Origin: an uncultured Butyricicoccus sp.
GTDB lineage: Bacteria > Bacillota > Clostridia > Oscillospirales > Butyricicoccaceae
Direction: 5' to 3'
DNA: 22,999 nucleotides
Assembly (NCBI GenBank): GCA_900547195.1
Contig: URFQ01000041.1
Location: 1 to 22,999, forward strand
Shown one piece after another: positions 1 through 7,305 of the stretch. The translations under genes and the position numbers were made by a program. Every line of letters begins with the position of its first letter. Within the stretch, counting starts at the first letter, position 1. The notes beneath the pieces were generated by a model that saw only the letters and a program-made list of their open reading frames with translations, ran no database searches and had not been told where the DNA came from.

Positions 1-14
1 AGTTGAAATTTCAT
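1..14 (-). CDS. 5' end of an unidentified minus-strand gene, cut by the window edge
   Basis: Only about four codons are visible, reading M-K-F-Q and then leaving the window. The start is supported by a ribosome site, GGAGG, six bases before the ATG on the minus strand. The gene lies about 50 bp downstream of the yloV stop codon with no hairpin between them, so it is probably the third gene of the yloU-yloV operon. Too little is visible to name it. In other Firmicutes this position often holds a DegV/FakB-type or other conserved gene, but nothing here tests that. Confidence 0.55.
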
Positions 15-65
15 AGAATTCCTCCATATAGGGTAGGGGCGGGGGATTCTCTCGCCGGTATGCGC

Positions 66-1709
66 TTATTCGACTGAAATGATATAGTAATAAACCGGCT
101 GTCCACCGTCGATGACGGTAATTTCCAGATCGCGATTTTCTTTGCGGAAGATCTCCTCGACCTTGGCGGCGTCTTCTTCAGAAACGCCTTCGCCAAAAAT
201 GATGGTTGCAAACGCGCTGTCTGTCCGGACCATCTCGCGTGCGAGTTTTTTCACTGCGTCAAATGGTTTTCTGGAATTCGCGCAAAGCTTGCCTTCGCAC
301 AGGGCCAGATATTCGCCTTCCTTGATCTTCTTGCCGTCAAATTCGGAGTTGCGGGCCGCATAGGTGATCTGGCCGGCCGTCACCGCTTCCATGGCTTCCT
401 TCATGGCGCCGGTGTTGATTTCGGTTTCACCGTCCGGGTCAAATGCCAGTAGCGCCGAAATGCCCTGCGGGATGTTGCGGGAAGGGATAATGACCACCTG
501 TTTGCCGGACAGCGGCACGGCCTGCTCGGCCGCCATAATAATATTTTTGTTGTTTGGGAATACAAATACGACCTCGGCCGGCACGGCGTCAATCGCATAC
601 AAGATGTCGTTTGTGGAGGGGTTCATGGTCTGGCCGCCCTTTACGACCACATCCGCACCCAAATCGGTAAACACGCTGCCCAGCCCTTCGCCGGCCGCGA
701 CCGCGACAAAGCCGTACTTCTTTTCCGGATCCCGGATAACACGCTCGCGCGGCTCGGTGCTTTCAATGACCTTGGCCGTATGCTGCTCGCGCATATTTTC
801 AATTTTGACCGTCAGCAGGGGGCCGAACTTCAGACCCTCTTCCAGCGCTTTGTTTGGCTGATCGGTGTGAACATGCACCTTAACGATGTCGTCATCGTCC
901 ACAACCACGAGACTGTCGCCGATCCCGCTCAGAATGGCGCGCAGGCGGCCGACATTACGGGCTTTATCCTTGCGCTGGGCAATAAATTCGGTGCAGTAAG
1001 TAAACGTGATGTCCTCATCCGAAATCGCGGAGAAGTCTGCGGCAGCCTTGGAAGGCGTATCTTCGGGGATTGCGCGCTCCTTGTGAATGCCCAAATAGGC
1101 GTCGCGCATACCTTCAAGGATGGTCAGAAAGCCAAAGCCGCCTGCATCCACGACGCCGGCTTTGGCGAGAACGGGGTTTTGCTGGGTTGTCTCCTCCAAA
1201 GCGGTCTGGCCGCGTTCCAAAACCGCGGCAAACACCTCTTCGACGGACAGCTCCGGATTGGCCTGGCAACACTCGACCGCGTGCTGCGCTGCTACACGGG
1301 ACACGGTCAGGATAGTGCCCTCGGCGGGCTTCATGACCGCCTTATACGCGGCTTCTACACCTTCGCGCAGGGCGAGGGCAAAATCGCGGCCGCCGGCGGC
1401 TGTGCATTCCCGCAGCTTTTTCGCCATGCCGCGGAACAGCAGAGACAGGATGACACCGGAATTGCCGCGCGCGCCGCGCAGCAGGGCGGACGCGGTTGTA
1501 TCTGCGGCCTTTGCGAGTGTTGGCTCGTGCAGCCGATGCATTTCCGCCATGGCCGAACCCATGGTCAGGGACATGTTCGTGCCCGTGTCGCCATCCGGCA
1601 CGGGGAATACGTTCAGTTCGTTTGCCTGCTCCTTTTTTTCCGCAATGGCGAGCGCGCCTTCGATCACCATGCGCTGAAAGAGCAGTCCGTCAATCAGTTT
1701 TTCACTCAT
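66..1709 (-). CDS. yloV: DAK2/DhaL-domain protein of the YloV/FakA family (fatty acid kinase catalytic subunit-like)
   Basis: This 547-residue cytosolic protein has the length and layout of YloV/FakA proteins. In characterised family members FakA binds ATP and phosphorylates fatty acids presented by a FakB (DegV-fold) partner. An N-terminal DhaL-like kinase domain fills about the first 200 residues. It shows the nucleotide/metal motif VPDGDTGTNM near residue 40, the glycine-rich GARGNSGVI near residue 80 and AGVVDAGGFGFL near residue 190. A middle domain and a DegV-like C-terminal region (with NPSTNDIL and VFPNNKNI) follow. The ATG is preceded by AGGAGG seven bases upstream. The gene starts 21 bp after yloU, so the two are probably cotranscribed. 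No FakB gene is visible in the window. Family assignment is firm, but fatty acid kinase activity in this organism is inferred. Confidence 0.93.
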   Translation of the reverse strand: MSEKLIDGLLFQRMVIEGALAIAEKKEQANELNVFPVPDGDTGTNMSLTMGSAMAEMHRLHEPTLAKAADTTASALLRGARGNSGVILSLLFRGMAKKLRECTAAGGRDFALALREGVEAAYKAVMKPAEGTILTVSRVAAQHAVECCQANPELSVEEVFAAVLERGQTALEETTQQNPVLAKAGVVDAGGFGFLTILEGMRDAYLGIHKERAIPEDTPSKAAADFSAISDEDITFTYCTEFIAQRKDKARNVGRLRAILSGIGDSLVVVDDDDIVKVHVHTDQPNKALEEGLKFGPLLTVKIENMREQHTAKVIESTEPRERVIRDPEKKYGFVAVAAGEGLGSVFTDLGADVVVKGGQTMNPSTNDILYAIDAVPAEVVFVFPNNKNIIMAAEQAVPLSGKQVVIIPSRNIPQGISALLAFDPDGETEINTGAMKEAMEAVTAGQITYAARNSEFDGKKIKEGEYLALCEGKLCANSRKPFDAVKKLAREMVRTDSAFATIIFGEGVSEEDAAKVEEIFRKENRDLEITVIDGGQPVYYYIISVE

Positions 1710-1730
1710 CTTTATCCTCCTAAGCCGCGG

Positions 1731-2081
1731 TCAGTCGGCTTTGATGCTTTCCACGTAAACGTCCACGTTTTTGACGTCCACGCCGGTCAGACGCTCCACA
1801 TGGTAGCGCACTTCGCCGATGATCGAGCGGCAGACCGAAGCGATGTTGATACCGTGCTCCACAGCGATATGCAGGTCGATGTTCACGCCGCCGTCTGCGG
1901 CTTCGGTGACTTTGACACCGCGGCGCTGGCTTTCTTTACGCAGCAGGTGGGCCAGCCCGTCGGACACCGAGCGGACGGTCATCCCCTTGACGCCAAAGCA
2001 GGAAGAGGCCGCATGGCCTGCGATATCTGCAATGACGTCCGAAGTGATTTCGATATATCCAAGGTCCGTATGAATGGTCAT
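1731..2081 (-). CDS. yloU: Asp23/Gls24 family envelope stress-response protein (YloU-like)
   Basis: A 116-residue protein of the Asp23 family, matched by its length, its ITSDVIADIAGHAA opening, the SCFGVKGM segment and the VDVYVESI end. Family members are small soluble proteins linked to the cell envelope in Gram-positive bacteria, and YloU is usually encoded directly upstream of yloV, as here. I placed the start at the internal ATG at 2081-2079 because AAGGAGG lies seven bases before it. A longer reading from 2114 has no such site. The gene is divergent from lexA. A minus-strand promoter is not clear. The best -10 candidate is an AT-rich TATAAA at 2132-2137 with only a poor -35 (TTGTGC, 15 bp away). 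The precise molecular role of the family is not settled. Confidence 0.92.
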   Translation of the reverse strand: MTIHTDLGYIEITSDVIADIAGHAASSCFGVKGMTVRSVSDGLAHLLRKESQRRGVKVTEAADGGVNIDLHIAVEHGINIASVCRSIIGEVRYHVERLTGVDVKNVDVYVESIKAD

Positions 2082-2161
2082 AATTATCCTCCTTGTGACA
2101 CGGGTCGGTAACAAGTATATGCTATTTCTATTTTATAATACTTTCGATACGTGCACAAGAA

Positions 2162-2175
2162 GATTTTGCAAAATC
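2162..2175. repeat. 14-bp perfect palindrome in the yloU/lexA intergenic region
   Basis: The sequence GATTTTGCAAAATC reads the same on both strands. It lies between the presumed yloU promoter region and the first LexA-box-like repeat. It is short enough to be a protein-binding site rather than an RNA hairpin. No known operator is recognised in it. Confidence 0.5.
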
Positions 2176-2193
2176 AGAAGTTCCGACAAAAGC

Positions 2194-2207
2194 AAAACAA
2201 ATGTTTG
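2194..2207. promoter_or_regulatory. Candidate LexA operator 1 (overlaps the lexA -35)
   Basis: AAAAC-AAAT-GTTTG is an imperfect inverted repeat with 5-bp arms and a 4-bp spacer. This is the geometry of the Gram-positive LexA box (CGAAC-N4-GTTCG). Its right arm overlaps the -35 hexamer at 2205-2210, so a bound repressor would block RNA polymerase. The inner base pair next to AAC differs from the B. subtilis consensus. Assignment rests on geometry, position and the second copy downstream. Confidence 0.6.
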
Positions 2208-2233
2208 CAATTTCGGTGGAAGTATTATATAAT
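2205..2233 (+). promoter_or_regulatory. lexA promoter
   Basis: A -35 element TTGCAA (2205-2210) and a perfect -10 TATAAT (2228-2233) are separated by 17 bp. This is a good vegetative sigma promoter and predicts a start near 2240, giving a leader of about 110 bases before lexA. Two LexA-box-like repeats sit on the -35 and just downstream of the predicted start, as expected for autorepression. Confidence 0.75.
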
Positions 2234-2249
2234 GGTGAAAATGGAAAAC

Positions 2250-2263
2250 CAAACACTTGTTTG
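2250..2263. promoter_or_regulatory. Candidate LexA operator 2 (downstream of the lexA start site)
   Basis: CAAAC-ACTT-GTTTG has perfectly complementary 5-bp arms around a 4-bp spacer and shares AAAC-N4-GTTTG with operator 1, 56 bp upstream. It lies roughly 10 to 25 bases into the predicted lexA transcript. Two matching sites bracketing one promoter make chance less likely. Binding by this LexA is inferred. Confidence 0.65.
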
Positions 2264-2352
2264 CGCCTTTTGTCCGATATCCGGACACACTGCTTTGAAA
2301 CCTACAGCATCCCCGCCCGGCGGGGAACATGCCGACATGGAGGACGATACTT

Positions 2353-2949
2353 ATGAAAAAGATTTCTGCCAAACAGCAACGGATTTTGGAATACATCAGT
2401 GAATACACTGCCGCGCAGGGTTATCCGCCGTCGGTGCGGGAAATCTGCGCGGAGGTTGGCCTGAGCTCTCCCTCAACGGTACATTCTCACCTCAAGCGCC
2501 TGCGCGAACTCGGTTATCTGGAAAAGGACGACCATAAAACACGGGCAATTTCAGTGCGCGGAGGGGCAACCATGACCGGCCGGGTGCCAATTCTGGGCAA
2601 GGTGACGGCGGGGATGCCGATCCTCGCGGTGGAAGAAGTAGAAGGCTATGTGCCCTATGAGGGCGCGGGAAAATATGGCGAACATTTTGCGCTGCGCGTC
2701 AGCGGCGAGTCCATGATCGGCGCGGGAATCATGGATGGGGACCTCATTATTGTACGCAAAGAGTCGACGGCGCGTTCGGGACAGATTGTGGTTGCACTGA
2801 TTGAGGATGAAGCCACCTGTAAACGGCTGCTTTTGCAGGATGGCGAGGTGTGGCTGATGCCGGAAAACCCGGCGTATCCACCGATCGACGGCAGTGAATG
2901 CTCGATTCTCGGCATTGTTGTGGCCGTGTACCGGGAGTACAACGTCTGA
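2353..2949 (+). CDS. lexA: LexA, SOS repressor and self-cleaving serine peptidase
   Basis: A 198-residue LexA. The N-terminal winged helix-turn-helix (about 1-70) has a recognition segment SSPSTVHSHLKRL close to that of B. subtilis LexA. The C-terminal S24 domain carries the self-cleavage bond Ala86-Gly87 (in VTAGMP), catalytic Ser120 (in SGESM) and catalytic Lys157 (in EATCKR), so it should be cleavable when RecA filaments form. In the family, LexA dimers repress DNA repair genes until damage triggers cleavage. The ATG at 2353 was chosen because GGAGG lies ten bases upstream. An in-frame ATG at 2329 lacks a site. The stop codon overlaps the recG start (TGATG). The promoter has two LexA-box-like repeats, so autorepression is likely. 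Confidence 0.97.
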   Translation: MKKISAKQQRILEYISEYTAAQGYPPSVREICAEVGLSSPSTVHSHLKRLRELGYLEKDDHKTRAISVRGGATMTGRVPILGKVTAGMPILAVEEVEGYVPYEGAGKYGEHFALRVSGESMIGAGIMDGDLIIVRKESTARSGQIVVALIEDEATCKRLLLQDGEVWLMPENPAYPPIDGSECSILGIVVAVYREYNV

Positions 2950-4994
2950 TGCAGCGCTTGGCCGACAGTGTACGCACGGTGCGGGGATTTGGCCCCAAAA
3001 AAGCTGCGCTGCTCGAAAAAATGGGGATTTTTACGCTTGCGGATGCGCTGAACGCCTATCCACGCGACTATGACGACCGCACGCGGATTGTTCGGATTGC
3101 CGCACTGCGGGACGGCGAGAAAGCGAACGTGCGCGCGGTTGTCGGCACAACGCCCATGTTGCACCATGTCCGCAAGGGCATGGACGTCACGAGGCTGACC
3201 GTATTTGATGGATCGGGCACGCTGAACGTCACCTATTTCAACAACAAATACGTGGCCGCGCAGCTGCGCGAGGGCGAAGAATACCTGTTTTCGGGCCGGG
3301 TGCAGGGAGAGGGCGCAAAGCGCGTCATGATTTCCCCGGCACACGAAAAATGCGCCGCCGGGCGCGGGGCGGGGCGTATTGTACCCATCTATCCGCTGAC
3401 AGCGGGGCTGGGCCAAAAGGACATGGAACGGCTCGTGGCAGCTGCGCTGGCCTGCCCGCAGGACTTGGCGGACGACCCCGTTCCACGCCACCTGCGCGCC
3501 GCTTACGGACTGCCGGACTATGCCGCAGCTGTGCGGTACATCCATCGGCCGCAGTCTTTGGACGAGGTGCGTCAGGCGCGCCGCCGCATGATTTTTGAAG
3601 AGCTGTTCCTACTGTGTTGCGGCTTGCAGCGGCTCAAGGACCGCCGGCAGGAGGAACCGGGACTGGTGTTCCCAAATACTGGTCTTTCGGCCTTTTGGAA
3701 TGCGCTCGGCTTTGCGCCAACTGGTGCGCAGCGCCGCGCGGTGCTCGACTGCGTCCGCGACGTGGCTTCCGGCAAACCCATGAACCGGCTGGTGCAGGGG
3801 GATGTTGGGTCGGGGAAGACCGTGGTGGCGGCTGCGCTGTGCGCACTGGCGGCGCAAAACGGCTATCAGGCTGCGATTATGGCGCCGACCGAAATTTTAG
3901 CCGCACAGCACTATGAATCGCTCAGCGGACTGTTTGCAAAACTCGGACTCACGGTTGAACTGCTGACCGGCTCAATGGGCGCGAAGGCCAAGCGCGAAGC
4001 GCTGGCGCGAATTGCGTCCGGGGCGGCGAACGTCGTGGTGGGCACGCATGCGCTCATTCAGAAGGGTGTGGAGTTTGCGAAGCTGGGCGCGGTCGTGGCC
4101 GATGAACAGCATCGCTTCGGCGTGGCGCAGCGCGCCAGCCTGCGCGGAAAAGGCGAAACGCCGCACACGCTCGTCATGTCTGCAACCCCAATCCCGCGCA
4201 CGCTTGCGCTCATCCTGTACGGCGACCTGGACGTGTCTGTCATCGACGAATTGCCGCCCGGCCGCACGCCGGTAGCGACCTATGCGGTCGGGGAAGGGAT
4301 GCGAAAGCGAATCTATACCTTTATGGAAAAGCAGATCGCGGCCGGAGGGCAGGTCTATGTCGTCTGTCCGCTGGTTGAGGAAGGAGAGGGCGAAGTGTGC
4401 CTCAAAAGCGCGGAAGAGCACGCAGCCGCCCTGAAAAGAGCCCTTCCAAATCGCCGCATTGGTGTGCTGCACGGCCGTATGAAGCCAGCGGAGAAGGATG
4501 AGGTTATGGGTCGCTTTGCAGCCGGACAGCTCGACGTACTTGTTGCCACGACAGTCATTGAGGTTGGCGTCAATGTCCCAAACGCCAACCTGATGGTCGT
4601 CGAGGACGCGGACCGGTTTGGCCTGTCCCAGCTTCACCAGCTGCGCGGCCGGGTCGGTCGCGGCAGGCGGGAGTCCTTCTGTGTGTTTTTCGGCGCGGAC
4701 AAGGGGCAAAATGCCCGCCAGCGCCTAAAAGTCCTTGTAGATACAAACGACGGGTTTGAAATTGCGCGTGCCGACCTGGTTCAGCGCGGCCCGGGCGATT
4801 TTTTTGGCAAGCGCCAGCACGGCCTGCCCGGCTTGAAAATGGCCGACTTGGCGGGTGATATGCAGCTGATGCAGGATGCGCGCGAGGAGGCGGAAGCCAT
4901 CCTGCGGGCGGATCCGCAGCTGGAAGCCTATCCGGTGCTGCGTGCGCGCATAGAGCGCATGTTTCGCCCGGAAAACGGGGGAATTTTTAACTAA
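2949..4994 (+). CDS. recG: RecG, ATP-dependent DNA helicase/branch migration enzyme
   Basis: At 681 residues this is a full-length RecG. In the family it remodels stalled replication forks and branch-migrates Holliday junctions, acting with or instead of RuvAB. An N-terminal helix-hairpin-like start (VRGFGPKKAALLEKMGI) and OB-fold wedge domain precede the two helicase lobes. Visible motifs are Walker A GDVGSGKT (about residue 284), DEQH (about 384), SATPIPRTLAL, the motif V region TTVIEVGVNVPNA and the motif VI region QLRGRVGRGRR. The ATG overlaps the lexA stop by one base (TGATG), with GGGAG about ten bases upstream, which points to translational coupling. Control by the LexA-regulated promoter would make recG damage-inducible here, which is inferred. 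A reading from 2898 is rejected because it runs deep into lexA. Confidence 0.97.
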   Translation: MQRLADSVRTVRGFGPKKAALLEKMGIFTLADALNAYPRDYDDRTRIVRIAALRDGEKANVRAVVGTTPMLHHVRKGMDVTRLTVFDGSGTLNVTYFNNKYVAAQLREGEEYLFSGRVQGEGAKRVMISPAHEKCAAGRGAGRIVPIYPLTAGLGQKDMERLVAAALACPQDLADDPVPRHLRAAYGLPDYAAAVRYIHRPQSLDEVRQARRRMIFEELFLLCCGLQRLKDRRQEEPGLVFPNTGLSAFWNALGFAPTGAQRRAVLDCVRDVASGKPMNRLVQGDVGSGKTVVAAALCALAAQNGYQAAIMAPTEILAAQHYESLSGLFAKLGLTVELLTGSMGAKAKREALARIASGAANVVVGTHALIQKGVEFAKLGAVVADEQHRFGVAQRASLRGKGETPHTLVMSATPIPRTLALILYGDLDVSVIDELPPGRTPVATYAVGEGMRKRIYTFMEKQIAAGGQVYVVCPLVEEGEGEVCLKSAEEHAAALKRALPNRRIGVLHGRMKPAEKDEVMGRFAAGQLDVLVATTVIEVGVNVPNANLMVVEDADRFGLSQLHQLRGRVGRGRRESFCVFFGADKGQNARQRLKVLVDTNDGFEIARADLVQRGPGDFFGKRQHGLPGLKMADLAGDMQLMQDAREEAEAILRADPQLEAYPVLRARIERMFRPENGGIFN

Positions 4995-5037
4995 AAACAG
5001 CAGAATCAGCCCGGTCGTTTGGTCGGGCTTGCTGTTT
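4995..5037 (+). terminator. Hairpin after recG, probable weak terminator
   Basis: Starting at the recG stop codon, AAACAGCA (4995-5002) pairs with TGCTGTTT (5030-5037), and AGCCCG (5008-5013) pairs with CGGGCT (5024-5029), separated by a small bulge. Only GTTT follows, not a long T run. It may end the lexA-recG message or act as a processing or stabilising element. A separate promoter for ruvC follows it. Confidence 0.55.
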
Positions 5038-5062
5038 GTCTGGAATTTGCGCATTTTACACA

Positions 5063-5091
5063 TTGTAAAGAGAGGAACAGTATGCTAAAAT
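5063..5091 (+). promoter_or_regulatory. Candidate ruvC promoter
   Basis: TTGTAA (5063-5068) and TAAAAT (5086-5091) are separated by 17 bp and lie about 30 bp before the ruvC start, after the recG hairpin. Each hexamer keeps four or five consensus bases. I see no copy of the AAAC-N4-GTTTG LexA-box-like repeat here. Confidence 0.5.
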
Positions 5092-5122
5092 ATGATGGAC
5101 TATTAGCAAAGAAGGTGGCGGC

Positions 5123-5611
5123 ATGATTATCCTCGGGCTTGACCCTGGTTATGGCACCACCGGCTATGGGATTGTGAAGTACGACAATGTGCGCTTCACG
5201 CCCGTCCAGTACGGCGCGATTACAACCGCGTCCGGCCAGCCATTTCATCATCGCTTGTGCGAAATCTACGACGATGTGTGCACGCTGGTCGATACCTTTC
5301 ATCCCGATGAGTGCGCGATGGAGGAACTTTTTTTCAACAACAACATTACGACCGGAATCCAGGTCGCGCATGCGCGCGGCGTGATCATGTTGGCGCTTGC
5401 ACAGAAGGGGCTGCACCCGGTGGCCTATACGCCCTCGCAGGTCAAGCAGTCGGTAGTCGGCTACGGCAAGGCGGAAAAACGGCAGGTTATGGAGATGACC
5501 AAGAGCATGCTCGGGCTGCAAAAAATCCCGCGTCCGGACGATGCGGCTGACGCGCTCGCGATTGCAATCTGCCATGGGCATTCCAGCCGGTCAAAATTAT
5601 GGGAGAGATAA
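5123..5611 (+). CDS. ruvC: RuvC, Holliday junction endonuclease
   Basis: A 162-residue RuvC with an RNase H fold, which cuts Holliday junctions symmetrically in a complex with RuvAB. The four acidic metal ligands are present: Asp7 (in GLDPGYG), Glu67 (in AMEELFF), and Asp140 and Asp143 (in RPDDAADALAIAICH). The ATG follows AAGGTGG at a workable distance. The stop codon is directly followed by the ruvA ATG with no spacer, so ruvC, ruvA and ruvB form one operon. RuvC is often encoded apart from ruvAB in Firmicutes or is missing (B. subtilis uses RecU). Its presence in a ruvCAB cluster is typical of Clostridia. Confidence 0.97.
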   Translation: MIILGLDPGYGTTGYGIVKYDNVRFTPVQYGAITTASGQPFHHRLCEIYDDVCTLVDTFHPDECAMEELFFNNNITTGIQVAHARGVIMLALAQKGLHPVAYTPSQVKQSVVGYGKAEKRQVMEMTKSMLGLQKIPRPDDAADALAIAICHGHSSRSKLWER

Positions 5612-6223
5612 ATGTTTTACTATGTAGAAGGCCGCGTGGCTGTGCTGGAGCAGGGCCTCGCGGTAATCGATTGCGGCGGGGTGGGCTATGCCTGCCATAC
5701 ATCGCAGAACACGGTCGGCGCGCTGAAAACGGGAAAGAGCGCCCGGCTGTATACTTATTTGTATGTCCGTGAGGGCGCGGTCGATCTGTTCGGCTTTGCC
5801 GATCAGGAGGAGCTTTCCTGCTTTAAAATGCTCATCGGCGTATCGGGGGTGGGCCCAAAAGCCGCGCTAGCCATCCTGTCGGTCGCGCCGCCAAGCCAGC
5901 TTGCGCTTGCCATCATCACAGAGGACGCCAAGCTTTTGACTCAGGCGCCCGGCATCGGCAAGAAGATTGCCCAGCGTATTGTGCTGGAGCTGCGCGACAA
6001 GATGAGCAAGGGGCAGCTGGAGGGCGCGGCGGGCCGCGCCGCCGAGGCTATCGCCGTGCCGGCGGCGGGCACGGTCAATCACGTACAAGAGGCGGTTGCG
6101 GCGCTCATGGTGCTCGGGTACAGCCAGGCGGAAGCGTTTGCCGCGATGGAAGGCCTTGCAACTGAAGGGATGGAGGCCGAGGATATCATCCGTCACGGCC
6201 TCAAGAAACTGGCGATTCAGTAA
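5612..6223 (+). CDS. ruvA: RuvA, Holliday junction branch migration complex DNA-binding subunit
   Basis: A 203-residue RuvA. The tetramer holds the four-way junction and positions the RuvB motors. It has an N-terminal OB-fold (about 1-65), two helix-hairpin-helix motifs (GVGPKAALAIL and APGIGKKIAQRIVLEL, between about 75 and 130), an Ala-rich flexible linker near 140-155, and a C-terminal RuvB-binding domain (VQEAVAALMVLGYSQAEA onward). The ATG directly abuts the ruvC stop codon, and GGGAGAG at the end of ruvC serves as its ribosome site. Twelve bases separate it from ruvB. Confidence 0.97.
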   Translation: MFYYVEGRVAVLEQGLAVIDCGGVGYACHTSQNTVGALKTGKSARLYTYLYVREGAVDLFGFADQEELSCFKMLIGVSGVGPKAALAILSVAPPSQLALAIITEDAKLLTQAPGIGKKIAQRIVLELRDKMSKGQLEGAAGRAAEAIAVPAAGTVNHVQEAVAALMVLGYSQAEAFAAMEGLATEGMEAEDIIRHGLKKLAIQ

Positions 6224-6235
6224 GGATGTGACACA

Positions 6236-7276
6236 TTGAGCATCGAATTTTCGGGCGGCATGGCCGACGATGAACGCATTGTTTCCAGCCGTCAGATGAA
6301 GGACGATGAGGCGGAAAACTCTTTGCGCCCCAAGTCCATGGACGAATACATCGGCCAAACCAAAGCAAAAGAGAACCTCGCGGTATTCATCGAAGCGGCG
6401 CGCCGGCGCGGCGAACCGCTCGACCACACGCTTCTCTATGGCCCGCCCGGCTTGGGCAAGACCACGCTCGCAGGCATTATCGCAAACGAGATGGGGGTAA
6501 ACATCCGCATTACATCGGGCCCTGCGATCGAAAAGGCCGGGGATTTGGCCGCTCTATTGACAAATCTGAGCGAAAATGATATTTTATTCATCGACGAAAT
6601 CCATCGCCTGAACCGCAGCGTGGAGGAGATTCTGTATCCCGCGATGGAGGATTATGCGCTGGATATCATCATCGGCAAGGGGCCGAGCGCACGCTCCATC
6701 CGGCTCGATTTGCCGCGGTTTACGCTGATTGGGGCGACTACGCGCGCGGGGCAGATGACCTCGCCTTTGCGTGACCGCTTTGGCGTGATGCTCCGCCTGG
6801 AGCTGTATACGCCGGAAGAGCTGGAAAAGATTATTACCCGATCCGCCGGGATCCTGGGTGTGCACAGCCGCTATGACGGCGCGCTGGAAATCGCGCGCCG
6901 CTCGCGCGGGACGCCGCGAATTGCCAACCGCCTGCTCAAACGCGTGCGCGATTTTGCGCAGGTGAAAGCCGACGGCGTCATTACGCGTGAAACGGCTGAT
7001 ATGGCGCTTGCGGCGCTCGAAATTGACCCGCTGGGCCTGGATAATATCGACCGCCGCATGCTGAGGAGCATTATTTTAAACTATAACGGCGGGCCGGTTG
7101 GTTTGGAAACGCTCGCCGCGACCATTGGCGAGGAGGCCGTCACGCTTGAGGACGTGTATGAGCCCTACTTAATGCAAATCGGGTTTTTAAACCGCACGCC
7201 GCGCGGACGCTGTGTGACTCTGCGCGCGTATGAGCACCTCAAGATGGAGCCGGCGGACGGCCAGCAGCATTTTTGA
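6236..7276 (+). CDS. ruvB: RuvB, Holliday junction branch migration ATPase
   Basis: A 346-residue AAA+ ATPase that forms hexameric rings pumping DNA through the RuvA-bound junction. Visible motifs are Walker A GPPGLGKT (69-76), Walker B FIDEIH (118-123), sensor GATTRAG (about 166), the arginine-finger region RDRFG (179-183) and the C-terminal winged helix with TPRGR. The likely start is a TTG at 6236, which has AAGGATG eight or nine bases upstream. The alternative ATG at 6260 (residue 9) has a poorer site but would also leave the conserved DERIVSS region intact. The gene follows ruvA by 12 bp. glmM follows after 29 bp with no terminator, so glmM may be on the same message. Confidence 0.96.
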   Translation: MSIEFSGGMADDERIVSSRQMKDDEAENSLRPKSMDEYIGQTKAKENLAVFIEAARRRGEPLDHTLLYGPPGLGKTTLAGIIANEMGVNIRITSGPAIEKAGDLAALLTNLSENDILFIDEIHRLNRSVEEILYPAMEDYALDIIIGKGPSARSIRLDLPRFTLIGATTRAGQMTSPLRDRFGVMLRLELYTPEELEKIITRSAGILGVHSRYDGALEIARRSRGTPRIANRLLKRVRDFAQVKADGVITRETADMALAALEIDPLGLDNIDRRMLRSIILNYNGGPVGLETLAATIGEEAVTLEDVYEPYLMQIGFLNRTPRGRCVTLRAYEHLKMEPADGQQHF

Positions 7277-7305
7277 GGGAGAATAAATAAGGCTAGGTGT
7301 TTATT

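Noticed and set aside
780..2111. A 443-codon plus-strand open frame opposite yloV and yloU
   Set aside because: It is a shadow of the two real genes, caused by GC-rich third codon positions. Its translation is low-complexity and resembles no family, and the opposite strand carries clear conserved motifs.
4743..4757. CAAAC-GACGG-GTTTG inverted repeat inside recG
   Set aside because: The arms match the LexA-box-like repeat but the spacer is five bases rather than four, and it lies in conserved coding sequence far from a promoter.
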